DNA from: Plesiomonas sp051652165
GTDB taxonomy: Bacteria > Pseudomonadota > Gammaproteobacteria > Enterobacterales > CAMTGL01
Length of the DNA stretch: 64,000 bases
Assembly: GCF_051652165.1 (NCBI RefSeq)
Contig: NZ_JBOFTR010000002.1
Coordinates: 157,063-221,062, forward strand
Direction: 5' to 3'
Shown here: piece by piece, positions 45,327 to 54,426 of the stretch
How positions within the stretch are numbered: position 1 is the first letter of the stretch
Layout: every line of letters begins with the position of its first letter
Notes under the pieces: generated by a model
What the model was told of the DNA's origin: nothing
The model's database searches: none
The model's input: only the letters and a program-made list of their open reading frames with translations
Translations under genes and position numbers: made by a program

Positions 45327-45995
45327 ATGCTCTCTTTTAGCCGCGACCAGCAGCGCCATGCGCTGATCTGGCTGGTTTTGTTTCATGTTTTTATCATCGC
45401 TTCAAGTAACTATCTGGTGCAGTTGCCGATCACGATTGTTGGTTTTCATACCACGTGGGGCGCATTCTCGTTTCCGTTTATCTTTTTAGCCACTGATTTA
45501 ACGGTCAGAATTTATGGTGCGGCAATGGCGCGCCGGATTATTTTTGCTGTGATGTTGCCTTCGTTACTGATCTCGTATGTGGTTTCTGTGCTGTTTTTGG
45601 CAGGAAGCTATCAGGGGTTAGCTTCACTGGCGACATTTAATCTGTTTGTGGCGCGGATTGCGGTTGCCAGCTTTATGGCGTATCTGCTCGGTCAAATCCT
45701 TGATATTAATGTTTTTAACCGTTTACGTCAGATGAAGGCGTGGTGGTTGGCACCGATGGCATCTACGCTGTTTGGTAATATCAGTGATACCGCATCGTTC
45801 TTCTTTATTGCCTTCTATAAAAGCCCCGATCTGTTTATGGCCCAGCATTGGGTAGAGATTGCGCTGGTGGATTACACCTTCAAGTTGATTATCAGTTTGG
45901 GGTTGTTTGTGCCAGCATACGGTGTATTGCTCAATTTTCTGCTCAAACGCCTGACGCATACACCAGAAAAAGCGGTGTGGGTGCAGCAAAACTAA
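45327..45995 (+). CDS. yhhQ: Queuosine precursor transporter YhhQ
   Basis: Inner-membrane transporter (VUT/COG1738 family) for preQ0/preQ1, feeding queuosine modification of GUN-anticodon tRNAs. The 222 residues form about six helices with the family motifs FPFIFLATDLTVRIYG near residue 48 and SDTASFFFIAFY near 150. The start ATG is 7 bases after the riboswitch-embedded Shine-Dalgarno. It converges on glpC with a strong bidirectional terminator between them. Regulation by the preQ1-I riboswitch supports the transport assignment independently. Confidence 0.94.
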   Translation: MLSFSRDQQRHALIWLVLFHVFIIASSNYLVQLPITIVGFHTTWGAFSFPFIFLATDLTVRIYGAAMARRIIFAVMLPSLLISYVVSVLFLAGSYQGLASLATFNLFVARIAVASFMAYLLGQILDINVFNRLRQMKAWWLAPMASTLFGNISDTASFFFIAFYKSPDLFMAQHWVEIALVDYTFKLIISLGLFVPAYGVLLNFLLKRLTHTPEKAVWVQQN

Positions 45996-46020
45996 CGCTG
46001 TCTGTATCGGCCGAGTAAAC

Positions 46021-46058
46021 AACAAAAACGGGCAGCGGAGGGCATGCCCGTTTTTGTT
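46021..46058. terminator. Bidirectional terminator between yhhQ and glpC
   Basis: AACAAAAACGGGCA (46021-46034) and TGCCCGTTTTTGTT (46045-46058), perfect arms with T-runs on both strands. Confidence 0.9.
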
Positions 46059-46102
46059 TTAGCCTGTTAGCGAGGTTATTAGCGACGTTATTCACAGCGT
46101 TA

Positions 46103-47305
46103 TCAGGCCAGTGCTTGAGCCAATACGGTGATCGGGTGTTCACAGCGTTTGCTGGTCGACATTTCAATCTGCCATTTGCAGGTTTCACAGTCAGACACCA
46201 CAAAATCAACCCCACTCTCTTCAATCTGGCGGAACAGTGATGAGCCGATAGCTTGTGAGGTATCGTAATTCTCTGATTTAAAACCGTATGTTCCGGCAAT
46301 ACCGCAGCATTGTGAGTCGAGCATAATCAGCTCTATTCCCGGAATACGTTGGAGTAAATCAAGGGTATAGGGAACCCAGCCCATTTTTTCCATATGGCAT
46401 GGCGTGTGGTAAGCCACTTTCAGCGGAGTGTGTTTGAGCGGCAAGGTACGGCCCGCGCTGAGTTCACGGTATAAAAAGCGGGTGACCAGATCGATGTGGC
46501 TGCGCACTTTGCTGTTGTCTATCCCCAAAATATGCGGGTACTCATCGCGCAGCGTGAAGGTGCAGGTGGAAGAGGTGGCCACAACCGGCAACCCTTTTTG
46601 TTCCACGGCGGTTTCCAGATGCTTGACGTTGAAGCTGGCCTGTTTTTTTGCTTTTTCGGTAAACCCGTTGGCAATCAGCGGTACGCCGCAGCACTTCTCT
46701 TTATCCAGCAACTGTACGCCAAGCCCCATGGCATTAAATACGCGGATCAGATCTTTACCCAGTTGTGGATGGTTGTAGTTGACATAGCAGCCGTGAAAAT
46801 AGGCGATCTGCTCGGCATACTGGGCCTGCTTGTCTGCCGCATGTTTGCGATACCAGTTACGAAATGTACCGTGTGAATACTTGGGCAGTTCACGGCGGTG
46901 ATCGACTTTCAGTGCGCTGTCGAGCAGTTTGCGTACGGGCTTTAAGCCGGTAGTTAGGTTGATGATGGGGGCAAACGGGGTTGAGAGTGTGCCCATCAGA
47001 TCGGTATGGCTTAAAATCGCATCGCGCAGTGTCGGTTTTTTCTGGCTGTATTGGGCACGGGCGCGTTGAATAATGTCACCAATTTTGACATCAGACGGAC
47101 AAGCTACTTCGCAGCGTTTGCAGTTGGTGCAATATTTCAGGGCTTCATCATACAGATCAGGGTCTTTGAGCCGTAGGCGCTCACCATCAGGGCCGGCCTG
47201 CTTAGGGCCAGGATAGAGCGGGTTGACCTTCGATACCGGACAAAACGTAGTACAGGCGGTACACTTTATGCAGCTTTCAAAGCTTGAATCGGGGGTAATG
47301 CTCAT
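46103..47305 (-). CDS. glpC: Anaerobic glycerol-3-phosphate dehydrogenase subunit C
   Basis: Membrane-anchoring iron-sulfur subunit that passes electrons from GlpAB to menaquinone. Two ferredoxin-type cysteine clusters lie at the N-terminus (CIKCTACTTFCPVSK and CTNCKRCEVACPS). Two CCG domains follow (GCYVNYNHPQLGKDLI...KCCGVPL and CHMEKMGWVPYTLDLL...QCCGIAG). The 400 residues match E. coli GlpC (396). Its ATG overlaps the glpB stop by four bases. It is the last gene of glpABC. Confidence 0.97.
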   Translation of the reverse strand: MSITPDSSFESCIKCTACTTFCPVSKVNPLYPGPKQAGPDGERLRLKDPDLYDEALKYCTNCKRCEVACPSDVKIGDIIQRARAQYSQKKPTLRDAILSHTDLMGTLSTPFAPIINLTTGLKPVRKLLDSALKVDHRRELPKYSHGTFRNWYRKHAADKQAQYAEQIAYFHGCYVNYNHPQLGKDLIRVFNAMGLGVQLLDKEKCCGVPLIANGFTEKAKKQASFNVKHLETAVEQKGLPVVATSSTCTFTLRDEYPHILGIDNSKVRSHIDLVTRFLYRELSAGRTLPLKHTPLKVAYHTPCHMEKMGWVPYTLDLLQRIPGIELIMLDSQCCGIAGTYGFKSENYDTSQAIGSSLFRQIEESGVDFVVSDCETCKWQIEMSTSKRCEHPITVLAQALA

Positions 47306-48609
47306 GCGTGGGCCTCCTGACGTTGCAGGATCTGTTCTGCTACGGTAAGTGCAGTGGTGACGGACACACCGGCACCGCAGCCAAGATAGATAGGATCATA
47401 GCCACCGAGCACCGAGCCGATGACATATAAATTCTCAATGGTTTTTCCTGCTTTGCGGGCGCGTAACTGATTATCAACCTGTGCGCCGAACTGTAAAAAC
47501 GGCTGACTGGTCAGAAACTGTGGGTTGCTCCACTGTGCGCGTTCTCCGGTATCAACCACATCCAGCCCAAAAATAGGCTCACGAATACGGTCAAATTCGG
47601 CAACTAAACCGTTGCTGAAAAAGCTGCCGCTGGCCAGCACGACATAATCGGCTTGTACCGGAATATCCTCATGATTTCGGGTATACAGTGCCTGCACGCG
47701 GCCGGACTCAAGCGTTGCGCTGCGCACCTGATCGCCGTTCATCAGCAGACCGCCGAGCTGTTGAAAACGGCGTTTCAGAGCCTGTTGTAGTCGAATACCC
47801 AGCACTGAGGGTGGCAAGGTCGGCAATTCGAGCAGTGTTAAACCGGTCAGAGTTTGCAGACGAGCCAGCAGATCGTGCTGCTCAAGCCCCAGTACTGCCG
47901 GTAAAATCACAGTTTGTGCTTGTTGCGCGGCCCGTTGCAGCTCGGCGGCCAGCGGTGCTAGGTCAGTGAGCTGTTCGAGCACGCGGGCAATATTGACGGA
48001 GCGAAACTCACTGGGGTTTGTGCGCAGCAGATCAAGCTGCGGCAAGGTCAGGTGGTCGGTAACGATATCGCAGTGACGGTACAGCGGGTGTTCGCGCAGT
48101 GTTGCGGCCGCCATTTCCGGCTGGAAATCATGGAAGCCTTCGATGCCAATCAGCGCAATTTTACTGCGCATAGCCACAGAATCATCACTGTGCTCTGCGT
48201 GGGAAGATAACGGATGTACCGGCACTGACGCTGGGCTTAACCAAGTGCTGCGCAGGCTGCCAAGCGGGGTCATCCGCAGATGATTGTGTTGTGCCGAGCC
48301 GTGCATCAAGATACCGCTGTCGGCCAGCATCTGGCTGAACTGGGTGGTAGCCTGTGTAATCGCCTGATAGCCGATACGGGTATACGGGTGCTGTGGCGCT
48401 TGGGTAGCCAGTTGATCAAGTGCTTGCAGTGGCGTCGCTACGGCGTGGCCGTTGGGCAATCGGCTGAGTAAATCGAGTGAGCCAGACGAGAAATTCAGCG
48501 CACACTGCCCTGAGCTAATAATGGTGCAGCGTTGTCCGGCTTGTGCCAGCTTGATCCCGCAGGTTAACCCAGCTAAACCGGCACCAATGATAGCCACATC
48601 AAATTTCAT
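47302..48609 (-). CDS. glpB: Anaerobic glycerol-3-phosphate dehydrogenase subunit B
   Basis: FAD/FMN-binding subunit of the GlpABC complex. The Rossmann fold FDVAIIGAGLAGLTCGIKLAQAG opens the protein, and CALNFSSGSLDLLSRLPNG is specific to GlpB. The C-terminal GxxxGGYDPIYLGCGAGVS-type FAD motif is intact. Length 435, against 419 in E. coli. It overlaps the glpA end by 11 bases and the glpC start by four, indicating tight translational coupling. Confidence 0.97.
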   Translation of the reverse strand: MKFDVAIIGAGLAGLTCGIKLAQAGQRCTIISSGQCALNFSSGSLDLLSRLPNGHAVATPLQALDQLATQAPQHPYTRIGYQAITQATTQFSQMLADSGILMHGSAQHNHLRMTPLGSLRSTWLSPASVPVHPLSSHAEHSDDSVAMRSKIALIGIEGFHDFQPEMAAATLREHPLYRHCDIVTDHLTLPQLDLLRTNPSEFRSVNIARVLEQLTDLAPLAAELQRAAQQAQTVILPAVLGLEQHDLLARLQTLTGLTLLELPTLPPSVLGIRLQQALKRRFQQLGGLLMNGDQVRSATLESGRVQALYTRNHEDIPVQADYVVLASGSFFSNGLVAEFDRIREPIFGLDVVDTGERAQWSNPQFLTSQPFLQFGAQVDNQLRARKAGKTIENLYVIGSVLGGYDPIYLGCGAGVSVTTALTVAEQILQRQEAHA

Positions 48610-50299
48610 TGGCGTTCTCCTGTTGAACGGTCTGGGTTGTGGTGGTGTTTGGCACTGTATTTACGGTATTTAACGAAACGGGCGGCACATCATCAAGCCC
48701 GCATAACCCCTGATAAATCCAGTTGGTAAATTCCGATTCGCGCAGCGCATCCCCCCACGCAATTGGGCGAATGCCTTTCCAACGCTCTTCCAGAAATTCG
48801 CGCAATTGTTGGGTTGATTGTTGCGGTGTGGTCTGGCCAAAACGGGCCATAACGCCCGCGGCGCGGCAGGCACACAGCTCGCCCTGACAGGGCCCCATGC
48901 CAACCCGTGTACGGCGGCGTAGATCGATAAGATTGTTCACTTTCAGCTCGTTTACCGCATAGCGCACTTCGGCGGCGGTGACCGCTTCACATTCACACAC
49001 CAGTGAGCTGTCGTAACGGTTGATACTGACAAAACGTGGCGCGCGGTCGCCGTGGCGGTAAACCGCTGAACCGCGTAACGGTGCGGGTAGGCTGATAATT
49101 TTGCCGTGCGTCTCTTCGGTGCGTTCATTTGAGCCGGGCAGCGGTTGTTCGGCGGTGGTGCAGCGCGCTTGGTGGTTGAGTTTTTCGCATACCAGATCGG
49201 TTGTCCACTCGGCCATCAGCCGGTAGGTCATCAGTTTACCGCCAGTAATGGTGACTAGCCCATCGAGCCCGTCGCGCTTGGCATGATCAAGCAGCACAAT
49301 ACCACGGCTGACGTTACGACCAGAAGGGTCGTTATCGGTTGCCACCAGAGGCCGTACTCCGGCATAGGCACGCAAAATGCGGGTTCTTTCCATAATCGGT
49401 GATAACTTAATTCCCTCACGGATTAAAATATCAACCTCTTCTGGTGTTACCCGCATATCATCAATTCGGTCATACGGGATCCGGCTAGAGGTTGTACCGA
49501 TCAGCGAAATGGTATCACCCGGAACTAAAATATCGGCATCTGCCGGTTTGCGGCAACGGTTGATGACCTGATTGTTGATGCGGTGGCCCATGATCAGCAG
49601 CGCCCCTTTCGCGGGCAGCATCCGAATGGTTAAGTCAGCATACTCAGCAATACGTTGCCCCCAGATCCCGCCAGCATTCACCACGATTGGCGCATACACT
49701 TCAACCACCGTATGGGTTTGGTGATTAAATGCGCGTACCCCAATGACTTTCGTACCTTCTCGAATTAAACCGACCACCTCACAGTAAGTAAGCACTTGCG
49801 TACCATTCTCGCGCGCATCGAGCATATTGGCAGCCGTCAGGCGAAATGGGTCAACCGTGCCATCGGGAACGGTGACCGCACCAATCAGTGTAGGGTTCAC
49901 GGAAGGCTCTAAACGGCGAGCCTCTGCTGGGCTGATAGCATTGGCATCAATACCGGCAGTTTGGCAGGCGCGGATAAAACCGGCCTGAAAATCGAGATCA
50001 TCTTCTGGCAGCGTAATAAACAGCCCCCCGGTCGGTTCGACACAGTGGCGGGCAATTTTTTTAAGAATTTTGTTTTCGCTGATACATTCACGTGCTGACT
50101 CTTCATCAGTCACGGCATAACGTGCGCCGCTGTGCAACAGACCATGATTGCGTCCGGTAGCACCGGTTGCAATGTCATCGCGCTCAAGTAGCACGCAGCG
50201 CAGGCCGCGCAGGGCGCAATCTCGGGCGACACCGGCGCCGGTTGCACCGCCACCAATAATGGCAACATCAGTTTCAATTCGGGTTGCGCTGTTCATCAT
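48599..50299 (-). CDS. glpA: Anaerobic glycerol-3-phosphate dehydrogenase subunit A
   Basis: Catalytic flavoprotein oxidising glycerol-3-phosphate to dihydroxyacetone phosphate during anaerobic respiration. DVAIIGGGATGAGVARDCALRG is the FAD site. NHGLLHSGARYAVTD, VNAGGIWGQRIAEY and TGGKLMTYRLMAEW are the family core. A C-terminal BFD-like [2Fe-2S] domain (CECEAVTAAEVRYAV...RRTRVGMGPCQGELCACR) is also present. The start is one of GTG 50305, ATG 50299 or ATG 50296; I take 50299 (566 residues), as none has a strong ribosome binding site. Divergent from glpT. Confidence 0.96.
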   Translation of the reverse strand: MMNSATRIETDVAIIGGGATGAGVARDCALRGLRCVLLERDDIATGATGRNHGLLHSGARYAVTDEESARECISENKILKKIARHCVEPTGGLFITLPEDDLDFQAGFIRACQTAGIDANAISPAEARRLEPSVNPTLIGAVTVPDGTVDPFRLTAANMLDARENGTQVLTYCEVVGLIREGTKVIGVRAFNHQTHTVVEVYAPIVVNAGGIWGQRIAEYADLTIRMLPAKGALLIMGHRINNQVINRCRKPADADILVPGDTISLIGTTSSRIPYDRIDDMRVTPEEVDILIREGIKLSPIMERTRILRAYAGVRPLVATDNDPSGRNVSRGIVLLDHAKRDGLDGLVTITGGKLMTYRLMAEWTTDLVCEKLNHQARCTTAEQPLPGSNERTEETHGKIISLPAPLRGSAVYRHGDRAPRFVSINRYDSSLVCECEAVTAAEVRYAVNELKVNNLIDLRRRTRVGMGPCQGELCACRAAGVMARFGQTTPQQSTQQLREFLEERWKGIRPIAWGDALRESEFTNWIYQGLCGLDDVPPVSLNTVNTVPNTTTTQTVQQENANEI

Positions 50300-50508
50300 G
50301 GTCACATGTCTCGCAAGTTAGCGGTAGAGCATCAAAGAGGAAATAAGCCTCTTTTTTGTGCGCAAAAGTATGGAGATCTTGTGTGCCTGTTATGCTCATT
50401 ATTGATGTAAATATACGGTTATTATGAGGTTATCTAGCATTTTATTTTGCACGCATTTTATACAGGACACTCTTTTGGTGTGGGAAGTATCACGGTTTTT
50501 TACTCTAA

Positions 50509-50590
50509 AATGTTTGATATAAACCATAAATGAGCAAAACCGAAAGTTATCATTGGCTTTTTTTGTGGTTATTTGTGATTTTTATCACAA
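50509..50590. promoter_or_regulatory. Shared glpABC/glpTQ control region: GlpR and CRP sites
   Basis: A GlpR-like operator AATGTTTGATATAAACCATA (50509-50528) matches about 16 of 20 consensus positions. A perfect CRP site TTGTGA-TTTTTA-TCACAA lies at 50573-50590. The former also contains a partial FNR pattern (TTGAT-ATAA-ACCAT). In E. coli the same two regulators control this divergent pair. The rest of the 677-bp gap (50300-50976) is AT-rich without a gene; an in-frame extension of glpT into it is rejected. Confidence 0.75.
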
Positions 50591-50976
50591 GATATCATCG
50601 TTCGTAATGCCACTGTAACCAAGTTGTGATCGATTGATGTGGGTGCAGCGGTAATAATAGACACATTGTCTAAAAACACCTTCGTTATTGATGACTTTTT
50701 ACAGATGAACACGAGGTGAATGCCAGCATATTTTGCTGAAAGGTTACAGCTAACTAATTTATTTTAAAGGGAAAATTAATTTTATATTCAACGAAGTGTG
50801 TTTGATCTCACACCATTATCTTTGTATTGTCACTATTATTGCGTTCGATTTCGAGCGCATCGCGCATCTCCTACTCACTTTTGATGACACTCTTCTTAAT
50901 CAAATGCGCTTTTATTCACAATGGCAATAACAATAACAAGCTCATCTCACTCATAAAACATATCGAGGACCTGATT

Positions 50977-52323
50977 ATGTTGCGTTTTTTTCAACCTGCA
51001 GCACACAGTGCCCGTTTGCCGGATGCGCAAATTGACAGCACTTACAAACGCATGCGTTGGCAAATTTTCGCCGGTATTTTCTTTGGTTATGCCGGTTATT
51101 ACTTGGTGCGTAAAAACTTCTCACTGGCCATGCCCTATCTGGTTGAACAGGGCTTTTCGCGCGGTGATTTGGGGTTTGCCATGTCAGGGGTGGCGATTGC
51201 CTACGGGTTATCAAAATTTCTGATGGGCGCGGTATCTGACCGCTCAAATCCGCGGGTATTTTTAACGGCTGGTTTGCTGATGTCAGCGGCTATCTTCCTG
51301 TTTATGGGTTTTGTGCCGTGGGCAACCTCAAGCATTACCATCATGTTTGTACTGCTGTTTTTGAACGGCTGGGTACAGGGGATGGGTTGGCCACCGTGTG
51401 GCCGGACAATGGTGCACTGGTGGTCGCAAAAAGAGCGTGGTGAGATAGTTTCAGTTTGGAACTGTGCGCATAACGTGGGCGGCGGCATGATAGGGCCACT
51501 GTTTATTCTCGGTATGGGTTGGTTCAATGATTGGCGTTCTGCTTTCTATGTTCCGGCAGCTGCTGCGGTGGGCGTGGCTATTTTTGCTTACCTGACAATG
51601 CGCGATACGCCACAGTCATGTGGTTTACCGCCGATTGAAGAGTACAAAAATGACTATCCGGAAGATTACAGTGCTAAAAATGAGATAGAGCTGACAGCAA
51701 AAGAGATCTTCACCAAATATATCCTGCCGAACAAACTGCTGTGGTATATCGCATTTGCCAACGTATTCGTCTATCTGCTGCGCTACGGTGTGCTTGATTG
51801 GGCCCCAACTTATCTTAAAGAAGTTAAACACTTCTCGGTGGATAAATCCTCATGGGCTTACTTCCTGTACGAGTGGGCGGGTATTCCAGGCACGCTGGTG
51901 TGCGGTTGGATGTCAGATAAAGTCTTTAAGGGCAACCGCGGTGCAACCGGTGTGTTCTTTATGATTTTGGTTGCCATTGCGACTACCGTGTACTGGTTAA
52001 ATCCGGCAGGAAACCCGACGGTGGATATGGCCGCGCTGGTTGCGATTGGCTTTTTGATCTACGGGCCTGTCATGCTAATTGGTTTGCATGCGCTTGAACT
52101 GGCACCGAAAAAAGCGGCAGGTACGGCAGCCGGTTTCACCGGTCTGTTTGGTTACTTAGGTGGCTCGGTTGCGGCCAATGCCGTGGTGGGTTACACCGTG
52201 GATCGCTTTGGTTGGGATGGCGGCTTTATGTTGCTGATCGGTTCATGTGTGATGGCGGTCATTTTGCTGGCATTAACCATGTTCCACCACAATAAAGTGC
52301 AGGAAGATAAAGCTCGCGGGTAA
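50977..52323 (+). CDS. glpT: Glycerol-3-phosphate transporter GlpT
   Basis: MFS antiporter exchanging glycerol-3-phosphate for inorganic phosphate at the inner membrane. YKRMRWQIFAGIFFGYAGYYLVRKNFSLAMPYL holds the Arg of the phosphate site, and NGWVQGMGWPPCGRTMVHWWS is the organophosphate:phosphate antiporter signature. Twelve helices are evident. The ATG at 50977 with GAGG upstream gives 448 residues (E. coli 452). First gene of glpTQ. Confidence 0.97.
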   Translation: MLRFFQPAAHSARLPDAQIDSTYKRMRWQIFAGIFFGYAGYYLVRKNFSLAMPYLVEQGFSRGDLGFAMSGVAIAYGLSKFLMGAVSDRSNPRVFLTAGLLMSAAIFLFMGFVPWATSSITIMFVLLFLNGWVQGMGWPPCGRTMVHWWSQKERGEIVSVWNCAHNVGGGMIGPLFILGMGWFNDWRSAFYVPAAAAVGVAIFAYLTMRDTPQSCGLPPIEEYKNDYPEDYSAKNEIELTAKEIFTKYILPNKLLWYIAFANVFVYLLRYGVLDWAPTYLKEVKHFSVDKSSWAYFLYEWAGIPGTLVCGWMSDKVFKGNRGATGVFFMILVAIATTVYWLNPAGNPTVDMAALVAIGFLIYGPVMLIGLHALELAPKKAAGTAAGFTGLFGYLGGSVAANAVVGYTVDRFGWDGGFMLLIGSCVMAVILLALTMFHHNKVQEDKARG

Positions 52324-52365
52324 TGGATTCTACCGCGTTCATTGCTGTTGCCCCTACTGGCATTA

Positions 52366-52393
52366 AATCATGGCAGCTTAGGCTGTCATGATT
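52366..52393 (+). repeat. Intercistronic hairpin in glpTQ
   Basis: AATCATGGCAGC-TTAG-GCTGTCATGATT: 12-base arms with one G-T pair, 43 bp after the glpT stop and without a T-run. It may protect the glpT mRNA 3' end or lower glpQ expression. The remaining gap to glpQ (to 52575) is AT-rich; the glpQ ribosome binding site is unremarkable. Confidence 0.5.
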
Positions 52394-52575
52394 ATCCAGT
52401 GAGGTGACAGAGGCGGTAAGTCGGTTGCTTTTTATCACCCCATATTTATCACCCATTGTCATAAAGATAATCCTAATCAATTGTTTTATATAAAAATTAT
52501 TTTTCTGTTAATAAAAATAACACATTACCTTTGTACCCTACTCTGCAACGCACATAAACTAAGAGCACATTCACG

Positions 52576-53688
52576 ATGAAAAAAACATTGCTGGCACTTA
52601 TGACTGGAACGTTGTTAGCTACACCGTTGTTTGCATTGGCTGAAAATGCGGCCCCATCTGATAAAACGGAAGGTAAAATTGTGGTTGCCCACCGTGGTGC
52701 GAGCGGTTACCTGCCGGAGCACACGTTGCCGGCAAAAGCGATGGCCTATGCAATGGGGGCGGATTATCTGGAACAAGATGTGGTGATGACGAAAGACAAT
52801 CAGCTGATTGTGCTGCACGACCACTATCTTGACCGAGTGACCGATGTCGCAAAGAAATTTCCTGACAGGGCGCGTAAAGATGGCCGTTTCTACGCAATAG
52901 ATTTTACTTTGCCTGAGATCCGCCAATTGAGCTTTACTGAAGAGTTTGTACTGGATAAAGATGGCAAAATGAGCCAGAAATTCCCGAACCGCTTCCCGAT
53001 GTGGGCTTCTGATTTCCGAGTGCATACTCTGGCCGAAGAGATCGAGATGATTCAGGGAATGAACCACTCTACTGGCAATAATGTCGGGCTTTATGTTGAG
53101 ACGAAAGCACCGTGGTTTCATAAAACCGAAGGCAAAGACATTTCAGTGGCCGTACTAGAGACGCTGAAAAAGTACGGATATACCCAGAAGGGCGATAAGG
53201 TGTTCTTCCAGAGTTTTGATGCGCCCGATTTACAGCGAGTGCATGATGATCTGCTGCCAAAAATGGGTATGGATATCAAACTGGTACAGTTGATTACGCC
53301 AACCGATGATCAAGAGACGATGGTCATTAACCCTGATGGCTCATTAACCAACTACAGTTACGACTGGATGTTTAAGCCCGGTGCGATGGCCAAAATTGCC
53401 AAGTATGCCGATGGTGTTGGCCCGTGGTACCCAATGGTCGTGGAAGAGAGCTCTACACCGGGTAATATTAAAACCACCATTATGGTCAAAGAAGCGCATG
53501 AAAACGGTTTAGTGGTGCACCCGTATACCTTCCGTAAAGATCCGGGCAAAGTACCGGCATACGCAAAAGATCTGAATAATATGCTGGATATTTTCTACAA
53601 TACCGCTGATGTTGATGGTGTGTTTACCGATTTTCCTGATATTGCGGTCAAGTTTTTACAAAAGCAAACTGCCGTTAAACAACCGTAA
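52576..53688 (+). CDS. glpQ: Periplasmic glycerophosphodiester phosphodiesterase
   Basis: Hydrolyses deacylated phospholipids (glycerophosphodiesters) to glycerol-3-phosphate for GlpT. A signal peptide (MKKTLLALMTGTLLATPLFALA) is followed by VVAHRGASGYLPEHT with the first catalytic His, DYLEQDVVMTKD with the metal acids and LIVLHDHYLDRVTDV with the second His. VDGVFTDFPDIAVKF closes the TIM barrel. The 370 residues are close to E. coli GlpQ (358). Downstream of glpT by 252 bp. Confidence 0.97.
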   Translation: MKKTLLALMTGTLLATPLFALAENAAPSDKTEGKIVVAHRGASGYLPEHTLPAKAMAYAMGADYLEQDVVMTKDNQLIVLHDHYLDRVTDVAKKFPDRARKDGRFYAIDFTLPEIRQLSFTEEFVLDKDGKMSQKFPNRFPMWASDFRVHTLAEEIEMIQGMNHSTGNNVGLYVETKAPWFHKTEGKDISVAVLETLKKYGYTQKGDKVFFQSFDAPDLQRVHDDLLPKMGMDIKLVQLITPTDDQETMVINPDGSLTNYSYDWMFKPGAMAKIAKYADGVGPWYPMVVEESSTPGNIKTTIMVKEAHENGLVVHPYTFRKDPGKVPAYAKDLNNMLDIFYNTADVDGVFTDFPDIAVKFLQKQTAVKQP

Positions 53689-53775
53689 AAATGAATCGAA
53701 CCATTGGGCATAATGGGAGTATGTTTGGCTTACGGCCCTCATACTTTGCGGTTTTAACGCGCAGATTAAACGCAA

Positions 53776-53795
53776 ACCCAGCCGATGCGCTGGGT
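53776..53795 (-). terminator. Terminator of crcB
   Basis: ACCCAGC/GCTGGGT with a 6-base loop, followed on the minus strand by a loosely T-rich stretch. About 20 bp beyond the crcB stop; it may also serve glpQ. Confidence 0.5.
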
Positions 53796-53814
53796 ATATC
53801 GTTATCTGAAACCT

Positions 53815-54195
53815 TTAAGGCCAGAGATAGCGTATAAGGCTCATACCCGCAAACGTCATCAGCAGTGATCCACCTAAATGCAAAATAATCCCACCGAGTA
53901 CCCACAACGTTTGCCCTTTTTCAAGGCCAGTGATCATCTCAGCGGAGAAACTTGAGAACGTGGTCAAACCGCCCAGAAAACCTGTAATGATAAACAAGCG
54001 CAGATAGGGTGAAATATTGGGGATCCGCAAAAAAAGCTCGATGGCCAAACCAATTAAAAAACCACCAAGCAAGTTAACCGTTAATGTACCGAGCGGAAGC
54101 TGTGGCAAAAAGTCATTCAGTTTTGTTCCAATCCACCAGCGAAGTGATGCGCCAATCGCCGCGCCGCCACTGACAGCCAATAATGAGCTAAACAT
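53815..54195 (-). CDS. crcB: Fluoride channel CrcB/Fluc
   Basis: Dual-topology, dimeric channel that exports fluoride from the cytoplasm. The 126 residues form four helices, with GGAAIGASLRWW, the central sodium-site motif GFLGGLTTFSSFS and the Asn of VNLLGGFLIG. AGGAG lies just before the ATG. A fluoride riboswitch often precedes crcB; I looked at the roughly 230 bp upstream and did not see one. Confidence 0.95.
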   Translation of the reverse strand: MFSSLLAVSGGAAIGASLRWWIGTKLNDFLPQLPLGTLTVNLLGGFLIGLAIELFLRIPNISPYLRLFIITGFLGGLTTFSSFSAEMITGLEKGQTLWVLGGIILHLGGSLLMTFAGMSLIRYLWP

Positions 54196-54324
54196 TGGGT
54201 GACTCCTCTAATTAAAAGATAATCACAACAAAGAAAAACAGACCAAAATAATAATTCTCTGATTATCGCTGAAAAAAAGAGGATAGGGGTATTTTAAAGG
54301 TTACTGTTTGTCGCAGAGAAACAG

Positions 54325-54360
54325 AAAAAAGCTACTCTGTGAGTATAGAGCAGCTTTTTT
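54325..54360 (-). terminator. Terminator after yigL
   Basis: AAAAAAGCT/AGCTTTTTT arms with an inner CTCT/AGAG stem and one mismatch, about 70 bp past the yigL stop. It separates yigL from crcB. Confidence 0.75.
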
Positions 54361-54426
54361 AATACTAGATATCGACATGGTATTAGATTATACCGAGTAT
54401 AAGAGACAGCTTGAGATTAAACCGCG

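Noticed and set aside
50827..50976. Fifty-codon N-terminal extension of GlpT
   Set aside because: No similarity to GlpT, and a better ribosome binding site precedes the ATG at 50977.
54196..54420. Fluoride riboswitch upstream of crcB
   Set aside because: The conserved aptamer pattern was not visible; the region is short and AT-rich.
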